A stretch of 64,000 nt of DNA, from NCBI GenBank assembly GCA_946902985.2, contig OX336389.2, positions 345,066,444-345,130,443 on the forward strand, written 5' to 3'. The translations under genes and the position numbers were made by a program. Position 1 is the stretch's first letter. Each line of letters begins with the position of its first letter. Origin of the DNA: Meconema thalassinum. Its lineage: Eukaryota; Arthropoda; Insecta; Orthoptera; Tettigoniidae. The notes under the pieces were generated by a model that was not told the origin of the DNA, searched no databases, and worked only from the letters and a program-made list of their open reading frames with translations. Below, piece after piece: positions 13,089-23,404 of this stretch.

Positions 13089-13261
13089 CGGTCTAGCTGT
13101 ATGCCTCTCACCTAGGCGGTCCGGGTTCGATTCCCGGTCAGTGCATGTGAGATTTTCGAAGTGAAATGCCATGTCCTGTGGTTCGTATTCCACGTAAAAA
13201 GGAGGTCCCGTGGCTCATAATCACAAGATTCACTGTCACGTAAAACTACAATCTTCGTTCT
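13089..13261 (+). mobile_element. tRNA-derived SINE in the piggyBac ORF
   Basis: About 173 bp beginning with a tRNA-like head. The B box GGTTCGATTCCCGG is at about 13123-13136 and the start, with GCGGTCTAGCTG, can serve as an A box. It is flanked by a 16-bp direct repeat TTTTTTCTTTTAGGAG (13073-13088 and 13262-13277), a typical target duplication from LINE-assisted insertion. It splits the piggyBac transposase between its acidic N-terminus and FSWRRDNF. No functional tRNA cloverleaf is claimed. Confidence 0.85.
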
Positions 13262-13735
13262 TTTTTTCTTTTAGGAGGAGGCTCTGTTTCCTTCTCACTT
13301 ACAATAATTTCAGAACTCTCTGAATCACTTTCACTTTCTAAATCACTCACTGGTATATTAAAATCTTCGTCTTCATCACTTTCCGCTGTGGTTAATAACT
13401 GAAGGATTCTTTGATCCGAAATAACATCGCGACGAGAGCAACTAGCTTCTTGTTCTGCCATGTTTGTTTACATCACGGATGAACGACAGCTGTATAGAAC
13501 AGACTTCTACAAAAAGCTCTGGTAGTTACTTCCCGACGCTATTACCCGTGCTCAATTAGTTCCACAAAATGCCCAACAGATGGCAGAACATGCCAGACAT
13601 CAATTCAGCTCTTCAGAGCGAACCGGGAAACTGAAAAAAATAAAATTTCTCGTGCACTGTCTATAGTCGGGCGTAGCACTGGTGGACCACCCGTGTCAGC
13701 CCGTCTATAGGTGGGCGTAGCATTCATCGGGTTAA

Positions 13736-14775
13736 TTACCGGTACCTTTATAATTTCAATGTTTTAATCAAGAGTTAGTACTGTGCACTTGCGTTTTGTG
13801 GCCATTCTGGAAGAACAAGTATGCACAACAGATCAGGATTCATAATGACATATTTAGACAGAAAAGTCAGCAACACAGCTGTTTGCTTATTGTTCTTTGA
13901 TCGAATGTTGACACATTTGACCTAGGCCATTTTTGGCATGGTAGAGTAATGTACAATATTTAACACTATCGTGGCCAAGACCCTGATGGATTGGACACAT
14001 GGTTGATCATACCATGGAAGATGGAGGTTATACTGTAATAATATTATCTATTCTGAATTTCTGTGGTTTTAGAGATCCCAGAGTGCCTTGGAGAATTCAT
14101 TTATCATGCCTGTACACATGCTGACATGGGTCTCTCATATTTAGGCACTCTTTAACGTCCACTGAATTTACTGGGATTTAACCTTGGTCAACTTAGCCAA
14201 CTCCTCCACGTTTACCGGGATGGATATTAACTATTTTTATTACTCATTTGATGAGTCTTTGCCATTTTGAAGCGAGTTTGCTGTCCTCTGTTTACATGTG
14301 TCTATCAGCGAGTTTGGGTAGTGCGGGGCAAGGGAGGAGAGGCAGGTACACTCCACATCAAGTGCCAATAGTCGTCCTAACGTGTGCACACACTTTTATC
14401 CAATCTTTTCTAATCACTTCACGAATGCAGTGGTAGGTCAAATCTTACAGAGTTGATAGAGACAGTTTATAATATGTATTCTTTGTCAGACAGATAGACT
14501 CCACTTGCGACAATATAATAATTAGAAATAAAATTTACGAAACAAAAACAACGAACACAAACAAAAATACTCTATTATATATCAACAACCATAACCATAC
14601 AGACACACACTCAAACATCCTATCTCCAGCATTCATTCATACAATCCCTTTGTACAAGAAACATTAAAATAATTATTACAGACAATTCGAAACTATCCTC
14701 GGTAAATGGCAAAAAGGCATAATCATAAATGAAAAGATAGGAAGAAAAAGTTCAGAAACTGGGAAACAAACAATA
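13736..14775. other. Unannotated stretch
   Basis: No convincing gene, terminal repeat or transposase fragment. Short ORFs here are compositional. Confidence 0.4.
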
Positions 14776-15018
14776 CAGTAGAGAAGGGGTTCTCTACCGG
14801 TGGGTCGCAGGATGTGTCTTGGGGGATCGCGAGATACAGAGAAAAAGTAAAAAAAAAAATAGTTATTGCTGTAGTCTTTTATTAAAGCCATTATTTGTGT
14901 TTTGGTAATTGTTTATAACATCTAATACTGTGTAAATTAGTTGTAGGTTTGCGACATGTTTAAATTTATGTTGCGATTTATTAATCTTACTGAGAAGGAT
15001 TTTTGTATTATGCTATTA
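14776..15018. mobile_element. Possible hAT end fragment
   Basis: The sequence near 14786 (GGGGTTCTCTACCGGTGGGT) resembles the terminal repeats of ZBED5-type hAT elements, which usually read CAG-N-GGTTCTCAACC followed by a GTGGGTCGC-like segment. No matching right end or 8-bp duplication was found, so this is a tentative remnant. Confidence 0.3.
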
Positions 15019-15545
15019 TAGGCCAGTCATCTAAAACATTCTGGGTCGCAAAAAATTGCAAGGTTCTGATTTTTTGGGATATTGTTGGGATATATACCAA
15101 TAGTGTAAAACCAAGTTTGCAACTTCGAAAGACCAGTGCTAACTTTGTGGTGCTCGAAAAACCTCGAAATTTTCAGACTTAATTTATTTCTTGGCTTCTA
15201 ACTTCTAAAACATGCATTCTACGGAAAAGTCGTCCATGACACTTGTAAAGAAGACAAAATTGGTGACAATTTGAGCACAACCTCAGCTCTGTATGTCTTA
15301 TAGTTGTCGATATACAACAATTTAAAAATGGGCCATTTTTTTCAAAAAGTTAGAAATTTGTACTAAGCTAGTCTTTCAGATAAAATACCGTCTATAATAC
15401 TCATTCTACGAGGAAAGTCATAAGAAGTAAAGTTGTAGAGCAGTTATTTAGCTTTAATTTGAGCATAAGTAAAACGTTTTAAGTCTAATAGTTCTCTTGT
15501 TATCAGGTAAAGAACATTAGGAAATAGGATTTTTCAAAAAATGTA
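15019..15545 (+). repeat. Unnamed 0.5-kb repeat, copy 1
   Basis: It matches, in inverted orientation, the segment 27650-28165 over about 500 bp. Shared landmarks in order include ATAGGCCAGTCA, TTGCAAGGTTCTGATTTTTT, CCAATAGTGTAAAACC, GTGGTGCTCGAAAAACCTC, AATTTGAGCACAACC and TTGTAGAGCAGTTATTT. There is no coding potential and no recognisable family; the ends are defined only by where the two copies stop matching. Confidence 0.75.
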
Positions 15546-15736
15546 GCCTGACGAATTGTAGGACATTTTTAAAGGATAAGAAAGACATCAATCAGTGGAA
15601 AATTGTTTATCATGCAAAATGAAATTGAATACAATTAATAATAATTTCTTATCAATATTCAAGTCACAGTGGCGAAGTGATGGAGGGACCTCAGTTAACA
15701 CCTGCGACAGAAACCCGCAACACGTCAATTACCTAC

Positions 15737-18700
15737 TCATCATCATCATCATCATCATTTCCCCTTATCCAGCTCCTGCCGGGTCGGGGTATTTATGGCA
15801 CTTCTCCACTTTCCTCTTTCCTTCCACAATTCTTCTTCCACGATCTTGTCCCAGTCCAGATTTCTTTTTCTCAAGCTGTTCTTCACTGAATCGATCCACC
15901 TTGTTCTAGGTCTTCCCCTTGCTCTCTTGCCCTTGCACTTGGCCTCCAGCATCTGTCTTGGTATTCTATTTTCCTCCATCCTCTTTACATGTCCAAACCA
16001 CCTTAGTTTATTCTTCTCAATTCTCTCATTTAGTTTTCCCATCCCAACTTCCTTCCTAACATCTTCATTCCTCACTCTGTCTTTCCTTGTCTTACCTATC
16101 ATACTTCTTAGGAATTTCATTTCACTGGCTTGGATTCTACTCTCTTGCCTGCTCGTCAGGGTCCAAGTCTCAGCTGCATACGTTAATATGGGTACATAGT
16201 ACATTTTATACATTACCTCCTTGCTTTTCCTTGGTACTTCCTTATCCCAAACGAGTTTTCTTACACTTTGATAGAATGCATTGCTCTGCTGTACCCTCCT
16301 GCCAATCTCCATGTCCAACCTACCAGTTTGCATCAATTCACTTCCTAGGTATTTGAACGTGTCCACAATTTCCAAACTCTGACTTCCAATTTTCACAGTG
16401 CCCTTACCTTGTCTTTCCCCTCTTGTCATCACCATGGTCTTGCTTTTCTCTATACTGATTTTCAGGCCATACTTCTGAATATTTCCGTTCAGTGCATCTA
16501 GTTGTTTTTGCACTTCTTCGGTGTTCCTTCCCCAGACCACAATATCATCTGCAAATAACAGTAACTTCATTTCTTTATGTCCATATGCTTCCTTTGTTTC
16601 CTTTACAATTTCATCCATTACCATTATGAATAAAAGAGGTGACAGCACACTCCCCTGTCTTAGTCCAGTCTTGTTCCTAAACCAATCTGTCTTTCCAACT
16701 GGGGTTAGTACCCTGCTAACACAGTTGTTGTACATTGCTTGCACCATTTCCAACATTTCTCTTCCCAGTCTCTTCTTAACCATGGTTTCCCACACCTTCT
16801 CTCTGGGGACACTATCATATGCCTTTTCTAGATCTATGAAAGTCATGATCAAATCCTCTCCATATTCCCAGTTCTTTTCCATCACCTGCCTCAAGCTAAA
16901 GATTGGGTCCACTGTGGATCTTCCACTCCTGAAGCCATACTGTTCCTCTTGCAACTCTCCTTCCACCTTTCTTCTCATTCTTCTTTCTAATATCCTTTCC
17001 AGTATTTTTACTATCTGTGATATAAGGGTGATCCCTCTATAGTTATCACACACTTTCTTGTCCCCTTTCTTAAACACTGGTATTATTAGCCCTTTCTCCC
17101 AGTCTTCTGGTACACATTTCCATTTCCACACACACTTTAGCAGTCGATACAGCCACTGCATACCAACAGGTCCAGCAGCCTTTATCATTTCTACACTGAT
17201 TTCATCCACCCCTGTTGCTTTTCCCATCTTCATTTTCTGTACTGCTAATTCCACCTCCAGCATTGTTATATCATCTTCTGTTATAGAGTCGTCAGGCTGT
17301 GTCAATTCGATCTCACCAGTACAATTGCTCACATTCAATAGCTTATTGAAATACTCCTTCCATCGTCCCTTTATCTCTTCTGGGTGTGTTAACAACTCTC
17401 CATCTTCCTTTTTCACCAGCTTTGTAGTAACTCTTTCTTTCCTCTTACTTCTTAGAAGCCCATACAGCATCCTTTTACTGCCACTTGCATCTGTTTCCAT
17501 TCTTCGTGTAAATTCTTCCCAACTTTTCTTATTTTCTTCTCCTACCAATTTCTTACACCTCCGTTTGCTGTCGTGATACTTCCTTTTGCTTTCTTCTGTT
17601 TGATCTCGGTTCCATTCTTTCCATGCAGACTTCTTTTCTTTCACTGCTTTTCTCACTTCCTCATTCCACCACGGTGTCTCCTTCTCTTTCACTCTTGTTG
17701 ATGTCCTACCACAAGCACTCTCTGCTGCACCAGCAAATGTCTTTTTAAAGTGGGACCATTCCTCTTCTACATTTTCCACTTCAGTAACTGGGATTTGTTG
17801 CTTCAATCTCTCCTGAAAATCTTCCTGTACAGCTTTGTCTTTCAATTTCCATACTTTTATTTTACTTTCTCTGATCTCCTTTAGGTTTTCCAATTTTTCC
17901 CATCTAAATTTTGCCACCACAGCTCTATGGTCCCCATCAAATGCTTCTCCTGGTAAAGCTGTCACATCCATCAGCTTTCTGCGATTTGTCCTTTCCACCA
18001 GGAAGTAGTCAATTACTGATTTTGTTCTTCTATCACCCCAACCATATCTCGTAATTTTCCTGCTGTTTTTCTTCCGAAACCATGAATTACCCACTATCAG
18101 TCCATTCCTTTCACAAAAGTTTACAAGTTCCTCTCCTTCCCGGTTCTTTTTCCCATATCCATATGGTCCAACGACTTCTTCCTTTCCTTGTCTCTCATTT
18201 CCGACTTGTGCATTCATATCTCCCATGATCACCACTTCTACATCTGAGATTACTCTTTCTACATCCTCCAGGAATACTTCAATATCTTCTTCTCTGTTTC
18301 CAGTCTGTGGTGCATACACTTGTATGAAGTCCATCACGTCATTCTTCATCTTCATTCTAATTTTCATTATTCTGTCACACACACTCTACCACTTCAACAT
18401 ACTCCTCCAGTTGTTTCGAGGTTATCATTCCCACGCCATTTTTTGCCTCTTGGCCACCACTCCAGTATAATGTATAACCTTTCCTCAATTTCTTCCTTCC
18501 TTTTCCTTTCCATTTCACTTCACTCAGCCCCATCATTCCAACCTTCTCCCTCTCCATGAAGTCTACCACCTCCTCCACCTTGCCTGTCAGGGTCATGACA
18601 TTCATGATTCCCACTTTCATTTCGGTTACTGGTCGCCCATTTCTCACAGATCCCCCAGTACCAAAGGAACTGCGCGTCGCCTGCAGGGTACGCCCTAACC

Positions 18701-19125
18701 TTTTCCGAATCATTGGAAGTGCCATTTCCATTTTAGGCTATTATTGCGATGGGGTCGCCACTCCCAAAGGCATTTTATGAAGCTACTGCCAGCTATTATT
18801 CAGGCCGCCCCTAACATGGAGAACAGACGCCCTTGCAGCCGCCCCTAACATGGAAACAGACGCTGCCGATTGATGCTGTACTCATACTATTCCCTGAGTA
18901 CTGGGTTGCCTCTTCCGCAATCTCCACCGTTCTGAAGTCCATCTTCTCCGCTGCAGATTCCGTTGAGGTCTTCGCACGTAACCCTGTGCACGGGGCCTAT
19001 GTTATACCCCATAGGACTGGGTCCTCACCAGAACTTAGGCGCTACTGTAGTTCCATGGTATATTACAGTACCGTTGCCCACCCCCGCGACGTGACGCACC
19101 TGGCAAGAATTATCCATGTAGCCAA
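15737..19125 (-). mobile_element. RTE-like LINE, copy 1 (nearly intact)
   Basis: The 3' end (left) is a CAT repeat on the + strand, that is (ATG)n at the 3' end of the element. Such short triplet tails are typical of RTE-type LINEs. Copy 2 at 23405-26676 matches it along its length up to about 19022. Sequence similarity to copy 2 stops there, so the true 5' end is uncertain; 19125 is a guess. No clear target duplication was found for this copy. Confidence 0.85.
15755..18731 (-). pseudogene. LINE endonuclease-reverse transcriptase, one frameshift
   Basis: Reads as 118 codons (18731-18375) plus 875 codons (18382-15755), about 990 residues in all. The frame breaks near 18372, where copy 2 has two extra bases and reads through, so a 2-bp loss is the only visible defect. 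The N-terminal APE-type endonuclease shows MNVMTLTGK, GLSEVKWKG, VYAPQTGNREED, VIMGDMNAQVG, SVIDYFLVERT and FDGDHRAVVAKF. The reverse transcriptase has YRGITLISQIVKILE, QYGFRSGRST, TFIDLEKAYDSVPR, GLRQGSVLSPLLF and the catalytic LLLFADDIVVWG. The C-terminus ends with LRWFGHVKRMEENR and a basic RGRPRTRWID. The protein nicks DNA and primes reverse transcription on the target. Confidence 0.88.
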
Positions 19126-19594
19126 TTAGGATTGACTCATGGACCGGGTTAAGGAGCTGTCTAAATCCAGCCTCCAAGGCTACTATTTATTGATAAATTA
19201 CAACAAAAGGGTAGCTATGTAATGTTAGGTTTATCTGCACTTAGCGAGACAGTAGTATTCGTTTGGAAGGCCCAGGTTCATCATACGGCTCTTCTTGGGG
19301 CTCCGGAGACTCCTATGTAGTTGGATCCTATGTTAAAGGTGGTCGTCGAAGTCGTCTTTATCTGACTCAGTCATGTCTAGAGTAGGAGAATTAAGGCAGG
19401 TCTTCCCCCGACAAATTTTACAGAGAGCTCTCCGGCAGGAGCATCGCCCTGCTCCGCACTCCTTCAGGCACCTGTATGACAAGAATTTCGGTAGTTATAA
19501 TAAATACAGGTTACAATAGATTCAACAATCATAAAAAATTCCTATATCCAGCAGTGGACATTGGCTAGGACCGACCTAGTATGAATGGATTAGC
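19126..19594. other. Unannotated stretch
   Basis: Contains a Cys-codon-rich and CTC-rich segment around 19400-19460 but no supported gene or repeat end. It may be the downstream flank of the nuclease-like remnant. Confidence 0.35.
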
Positions 19595-20905
19595 TTACCT
19601 GCATGACAGGAGTTTGAGCAGAGTTTGCGGCACTGGTTCCTTGTTTGAGGTCACCGGTGTCAGCCCCTGCTGACTCCTTGTCCATCCCCACTTGGTGGGC
19701 TCTTTCTCAGCCCCCAACCACTGCTGCACCTGGTGGTAGGTTCTGTAGGAATGTTGGGCAGCAGCCTCTTCGGTTGGGGGCAGACGAGCGAGGTTGACTT
19801 TTGCGCTGGCAGCAGATCGGACAAATATCCTGTAACGCAAGGCGTGGAGAGAATCGTCTTTTCCACCGCCATACAACACCACGAGACATTTGTTGTCAGC
19901 AGAGGCTATCTCTTCATGGGTGGCGTTATTGTTGAGAAAAGAGGTGGCCATGTCAAGAAGTTCTGGCTGTTTTGAAAGGACACCCAACATCTTCGTTTTC
20001 CCTTGGCCGATAAGGGCAAAGATGTTGTCGCAACCACTGAAGGTGTGGAGGAACAACTCTATTCCAGTGGTGAGTGAGAGATCTCCTCGAATGAATGATG
20101 TTGTCAAGAACTGCTTGCAACCTGTTCCACCCCTGGCACTTTTTCTGGAAGGAAACGTTTTGTTTGTTTGCGCCCAATCCATTAGGAGCACCAGGAGGTC
20201 GTGACGTGCTTGTACTCCTCGCTCTTCTCCAATGCTATCGTCACAATGAAGCAGTCGGCGTCTTCTGAAGCTTGCTTTGTTTTGATCCCTTGTATATCCA
20301 GTCCAGTGCAGATAAAGTTGATCAGGCGCTGCTTGTTTTTTGGGTTGGACAAAAACTTTTCTTGGGGCACTTTCAACAGTGTAGATTCTTCAAAAAATAT
20401 ATCGCTGCACGCTGAGGCTGCATAAAGTAGTAGCCGTTCTGCTGTTTTTGTGCCCTTAACAGCCCCTTCTTCTGGGTAGCCATCGAATACAACCGAGACA
20501 TTTTTTTCCAAAATGGATGGTCGTGTAGGTAATTTAAGCAGCCACAATTTCCCTCACTGAACTGTTCCGTTGCCATGTAACCATAGGGAGCAAGTATCCT
20601 CCATCCACTACAACAAACATTCTTTCTCCAACGGCGACGTTTTCTGGGAGGGGCGTAAATGCTAGTGGAATGATGATTTTGTTCCTTTTCGCATTCCATC
20701 TTCGGAGAATAGAGTCATGGGATATGGGGCCAACTCTTATGTAAAGTGTTCTTTTTAGGTCGGTCCCAGACTGTTTTGTTATACACAGCCGTTGGAATAT
20801 TGTGAGAGGGTCTATAGCAACCTGCTTGTCGTGCACCTTAACTGTGGCTGCTGACAAGGGTCGTACTTTGTCTTTCCTTTTAAATTTAACATTTCCAAAT
20901 TCCAT
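19595..20905 (-). pseudogene. PIN/FEN1-like nuclease-related gene, broken
   Basis: Three successive pieces on the - strand. 20905-20534 starts MEFGNVKFKRKD and ends with VVVDGGYLL and VTWQRNSSVREI, a possible N-terminal acidic site. 20547-20182 has VVFDGYPEEG, FLSNPKNKQRLINF, then QASEDADCFIVTIAL, like the EADA acidic site of FEN/XPG nucleases. 20191-19595 begins MDWAQTNKTF and carries HTFSGCDNIFALIGQGKTK, resembling the GCDY..GIGPK helix-hairpin segment. Small frameshifts at about 20540 and 20185 join them. Proteins of this layout are multiplied in several invertebrate genomes and are often uncharacterised. I infer a nuclease-like fold from motif order only. Its neighbours are all TEs, so it may belong to a mobile element. 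Confidence 0.5.
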
Positions 20906-22124
20906 TCCATTTATTTCTTTGGCTCCATTACATCCAATTTCTATGATAGTAGCAACAATTATCGCAAAAATAGATTATTTTAGATTAGAAACTCTTCATT
21001 GCAATCAACATAACATAAATAAAAGTACTTTGAGTTTTACTCAAAGAGTATAGGTAAGGATCGGTCGATTTAAGACCTCCCGTATCGGAGAGAATGCAAA
21101 AAGATGCTTTGAGTTTAATTTAAGTTGAGTGTTAAATAAAACAGGTTTAAGTATTAAGGAAAAACAAAAAATGTATAGAGAGAACAAGTTGCTTAAATAT
21201 GGTAAATTTATTAACAACAATAACCATTTAAACAGATAGTTCAACAAGAGGGACAAGCCCAATACATATTTACGTATAAGCTTAACAATTTGATTTTTAA
21301 ACTATCAACAATTTGAACAACTAACATATCAACTGGCTTTTGCGCAACATGCTAGAAAAACTATATAATCCACTTCCACATTTGGGGGCTCAATCCCAAA
21401 ATGCCTGAAAGAACAAACAGGTTCAAAAACCCAAAAAACTGGAAAGTAAGTTTGATACTGAAAAGCAGAGTTGAAAGGCGCTTGAGGACCCAATCTTAAA
21501 ACACCCTTCCACACTACATATGATTCTAACCTTAAACAAAGTTGAAAAGGTATTTATTGCACTCAAGGGCCAAATCTTGAAACAGCAATAGATACAAAGT
21601 GAACAAGAAAGGCAACTTTGCCTAGAGGTAGAAAGATGGTAAAAACAAGTTGATGTGTGAAAAGAGATTGGAGAAAACCTTAATGAAACTTGTGTGCATT
21701 ACAGGCTAGACTTAAATGCAGACAAGCAAGCAAATCAAAGTAAAGAACTGGTTATTTGTAATTGATAAGTGATCTTATCTATAAAAATGAAAAGAGGCAA
21801 ATTTAAAGCCTTCGAAAAATAACATTTGAAACAGAAACTATTGAGCTGAAAGCTCCAATGCAAGATTGAGCGGCCTGATAAGTGCCCGTAGGAAAACAAG
21901 GTAAATGAGTTGATTTGTTAATCTTGAAGATTCATCCAGAAGAGAGTTAATAGCACATTTTAGTTATCCTTTGGTTGTTTCCTGAAGAGAAGTTTACTCG
22001 TGTTGATTTAACCATGAGTAGAAAGACAGTTGAAGAATATAAAGACCAAGTGGACCTTAACCAAGATACCTCGCCAGGAGGATTAACCATTGTAGTACAA
22101 AGCAACTAGCAGACTTGAATTGGG
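20906..22124. other. Unannotated AT-rich stretch
   Basis: No gene recognised. A thinly similar style of sequence resumes after the CR1-like insertion (26789 onward), which suggests the two parts were once continuous, but I cannot show homology. Confidence 0.35.
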
Positions 22125-22132
22125 CAACTACA

Positions 22133-23402
22133 CGCCGGTTAGCCTTACGTCCATCGTTTGCAAACAGATGGAGCTTCTCATTTGCAACTACTTGAGGGAA
22201 CAGTGGGAAACATTATCATGGTTTAATGATAGGCAACATGGATTTTAGAAAGGTTACTCATGCGAGAGTCAGATGCTGTAACTTTCTCAAGAGATTAGCG
22301 AATCGTTAAACCATGGAGTTTGTCGATGTCGTAGTTATAGATTTTGCGAAGGCATTTGATGTTGTGCCGCATGACATGCAACTCCATAAATTAGCTTCGA
22401 CGAAGATTGATAGAAGAGTAATTTTATGGATCCAAGAATTTTTGACGGGTCGTTCCCAGAAAGTGGAAGTCGAAGCCCGATTCTTTGATGAAATTACCGT
22501 AACGTCGAGTATTCCTCAGGGCAGCATAATCGGAACTTCGTTATTTTTGGCGTTTATAAATGACCTACCCAATGGGATTCGCAGTGACTGTCGATTGTTT
22601 GCGGATGACTGTGTAATTTATCGAAAGATACACGACTCCCAAGACAACGCAGTACTTCCAAGACGACCTGAACCTGGTCTATAAGTGGGCGATTGAAAAT
22701 AAAATGAAAATAAACACAAGAAAATGTGGTCTCTTAAAAATAGGGCAAGTGCGAAGGCAAGATTTTCAATATAACATTGGCTCGGAAATACTTGTAGAAG
22801 ATGATTCTTGCAAATATTTGGGTGTTCACGTAAGGAATGATATGAAATGGAGTAGTCATGTAGGATGTGTAGTTTCTAAAGCTTACAAATCCCTGCACTT
22901 TGAAATGAGGGTATTAAAAGGAAATAGTACCTCTGCTAAAGAATTAGGATATTTGTTACTAGTAAGACCTATTCTGGAATACGCCTCGGTGGTTTGGGAT
23001 CCAAATCAAGTAGGGCTCTTAAATGAGTTGGAAATGGTACAAAGAAAGGCCGCTAGATTTGTGCTCAGTGACTTGAATCTCAGGAACAGTGTGAGCTGTA
23101 TGTTAAAGAAACTTGGGTGGGAATCACTTAAGGCTAGGAGGATGAAATCTAGACTCTGCGCTATGTACAACACGCATACAAATCAACCAGCATGGAGTGA
23201 GCTTAGCAAACGCATGGGAAAGCCCACTTACATGGCTAGGAGCGATCATCCTTTCAAAGTTAAGGGCCGACCAGAGCGAACAAATTATGGTAAATATTCT
23301 TTTGTAAACCGTGCCATTGATAACTGGAACTCTCTACCTGCCGCAGTCTTAGAGCCTTTTTCCAAACATATAGGTGTGTTTAAGAAAAGACTGACTGTGT
23401 AA
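22133..23402 (+). pseudogene. CR1/Jockey-like reverse transcriptase fragment
   Basis: Begins within RT motif 2 (NYTPVSLTSIVCK). Then follow QHGF with a stop, then VVVIDFAKAFDVVPHDMQLH (22313 onward), SSIPQGSIIGTSLFLAFIND and the catalytic CRLFADDCVIYR. A frameshift near 22680 leads into the second piece (22704-23402): CKYLGVHVRNDMKWSSHV, LVRPILEYASVVWDP, ELEMVQRKAARFV and the final RAIDNWNSLPAAVLEPFS. It ends at its natural stop (TAA 23400-23402). This layout is typical of jockey/CR1-group elements of arthropods. Non-functional because of stops, a frameshift and the missing N-terminus. Confidence 0.85.
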
Positions 23403-23404
23403 AT

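Larger units (their letters stand above)
1459..13461 (-). pseudogene. piggyBac transposase (DDE_Tnp_1_7), broken
   Basis: The protein starts with an acidic N-terminus (13461-13278: MAEQEASCSRRD, DEDEDFN, then a KRKK stretch). It resumes after a SINE with FSWRRDNFSPP and continues into the DDE domain. Catalytic aspartates are visible in CIDESFVLFKGRLSF (about 12520), FIDNWYTSPLL (about 12285) and AVDYNKSM (about 12000). Damage: in-frame TAA at 12574-12576, a W-to-TGA change at 12118-12120, and apparently compensating frameshifts around 11990 and 11900. The protein then stops at a 4-kb insertion and resumes at 7831 with MSLAKFQLEVIREL. The cysteine-rich C-terminus is split again: KICHVC at about 7640, then CVTKGYALCHVLKCFTRR at about 1640-1585. 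Dead as a gene; an element of this class would have cut and pasted at TTAA. Confidence 0.85.
1074..13735 (-). mobile_element. piggyBac element expanded by nested insertions
   Basis: Both ends are TTAA followed inward by CCC. The left end reads TTAACCCTTTAAGTGCTGAG; the right end, read inward on the - strand, is TTAACCCGATGAATGCTACG. Each end also has an internal CAGTGCT(G/A)(A/C)G repeat some 30-45 bp further in, as piggyBac subterminal repeats do. The transposase reads on the - strand from 13461 to about 1459. It is interrupted by a SINE, an unknown 4-kb insertion and a hAT nest. Subtracting those insertions and their target duplications leaves about 2510 bp, close to the usual 2.4-2.5 kb. 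The TTAA assignment at 1074 rests on short sequence, so the left boundary is less certain than the right. Confidence 0.75.

Noticed and set aside
13089..13145. tRNA gene near 13.1 kb
   Set aside because: The B box is clear, but the unit is flanked by a 16-bp target duplication and followed by a SINE body.
16521..17576. Long + strand ORFs (172-173 codons) rich in Ser, Phe and Leu
   Set aside because: They are antisense shadows of the RTE-like ORF; composition and position mirror the - strand gene.
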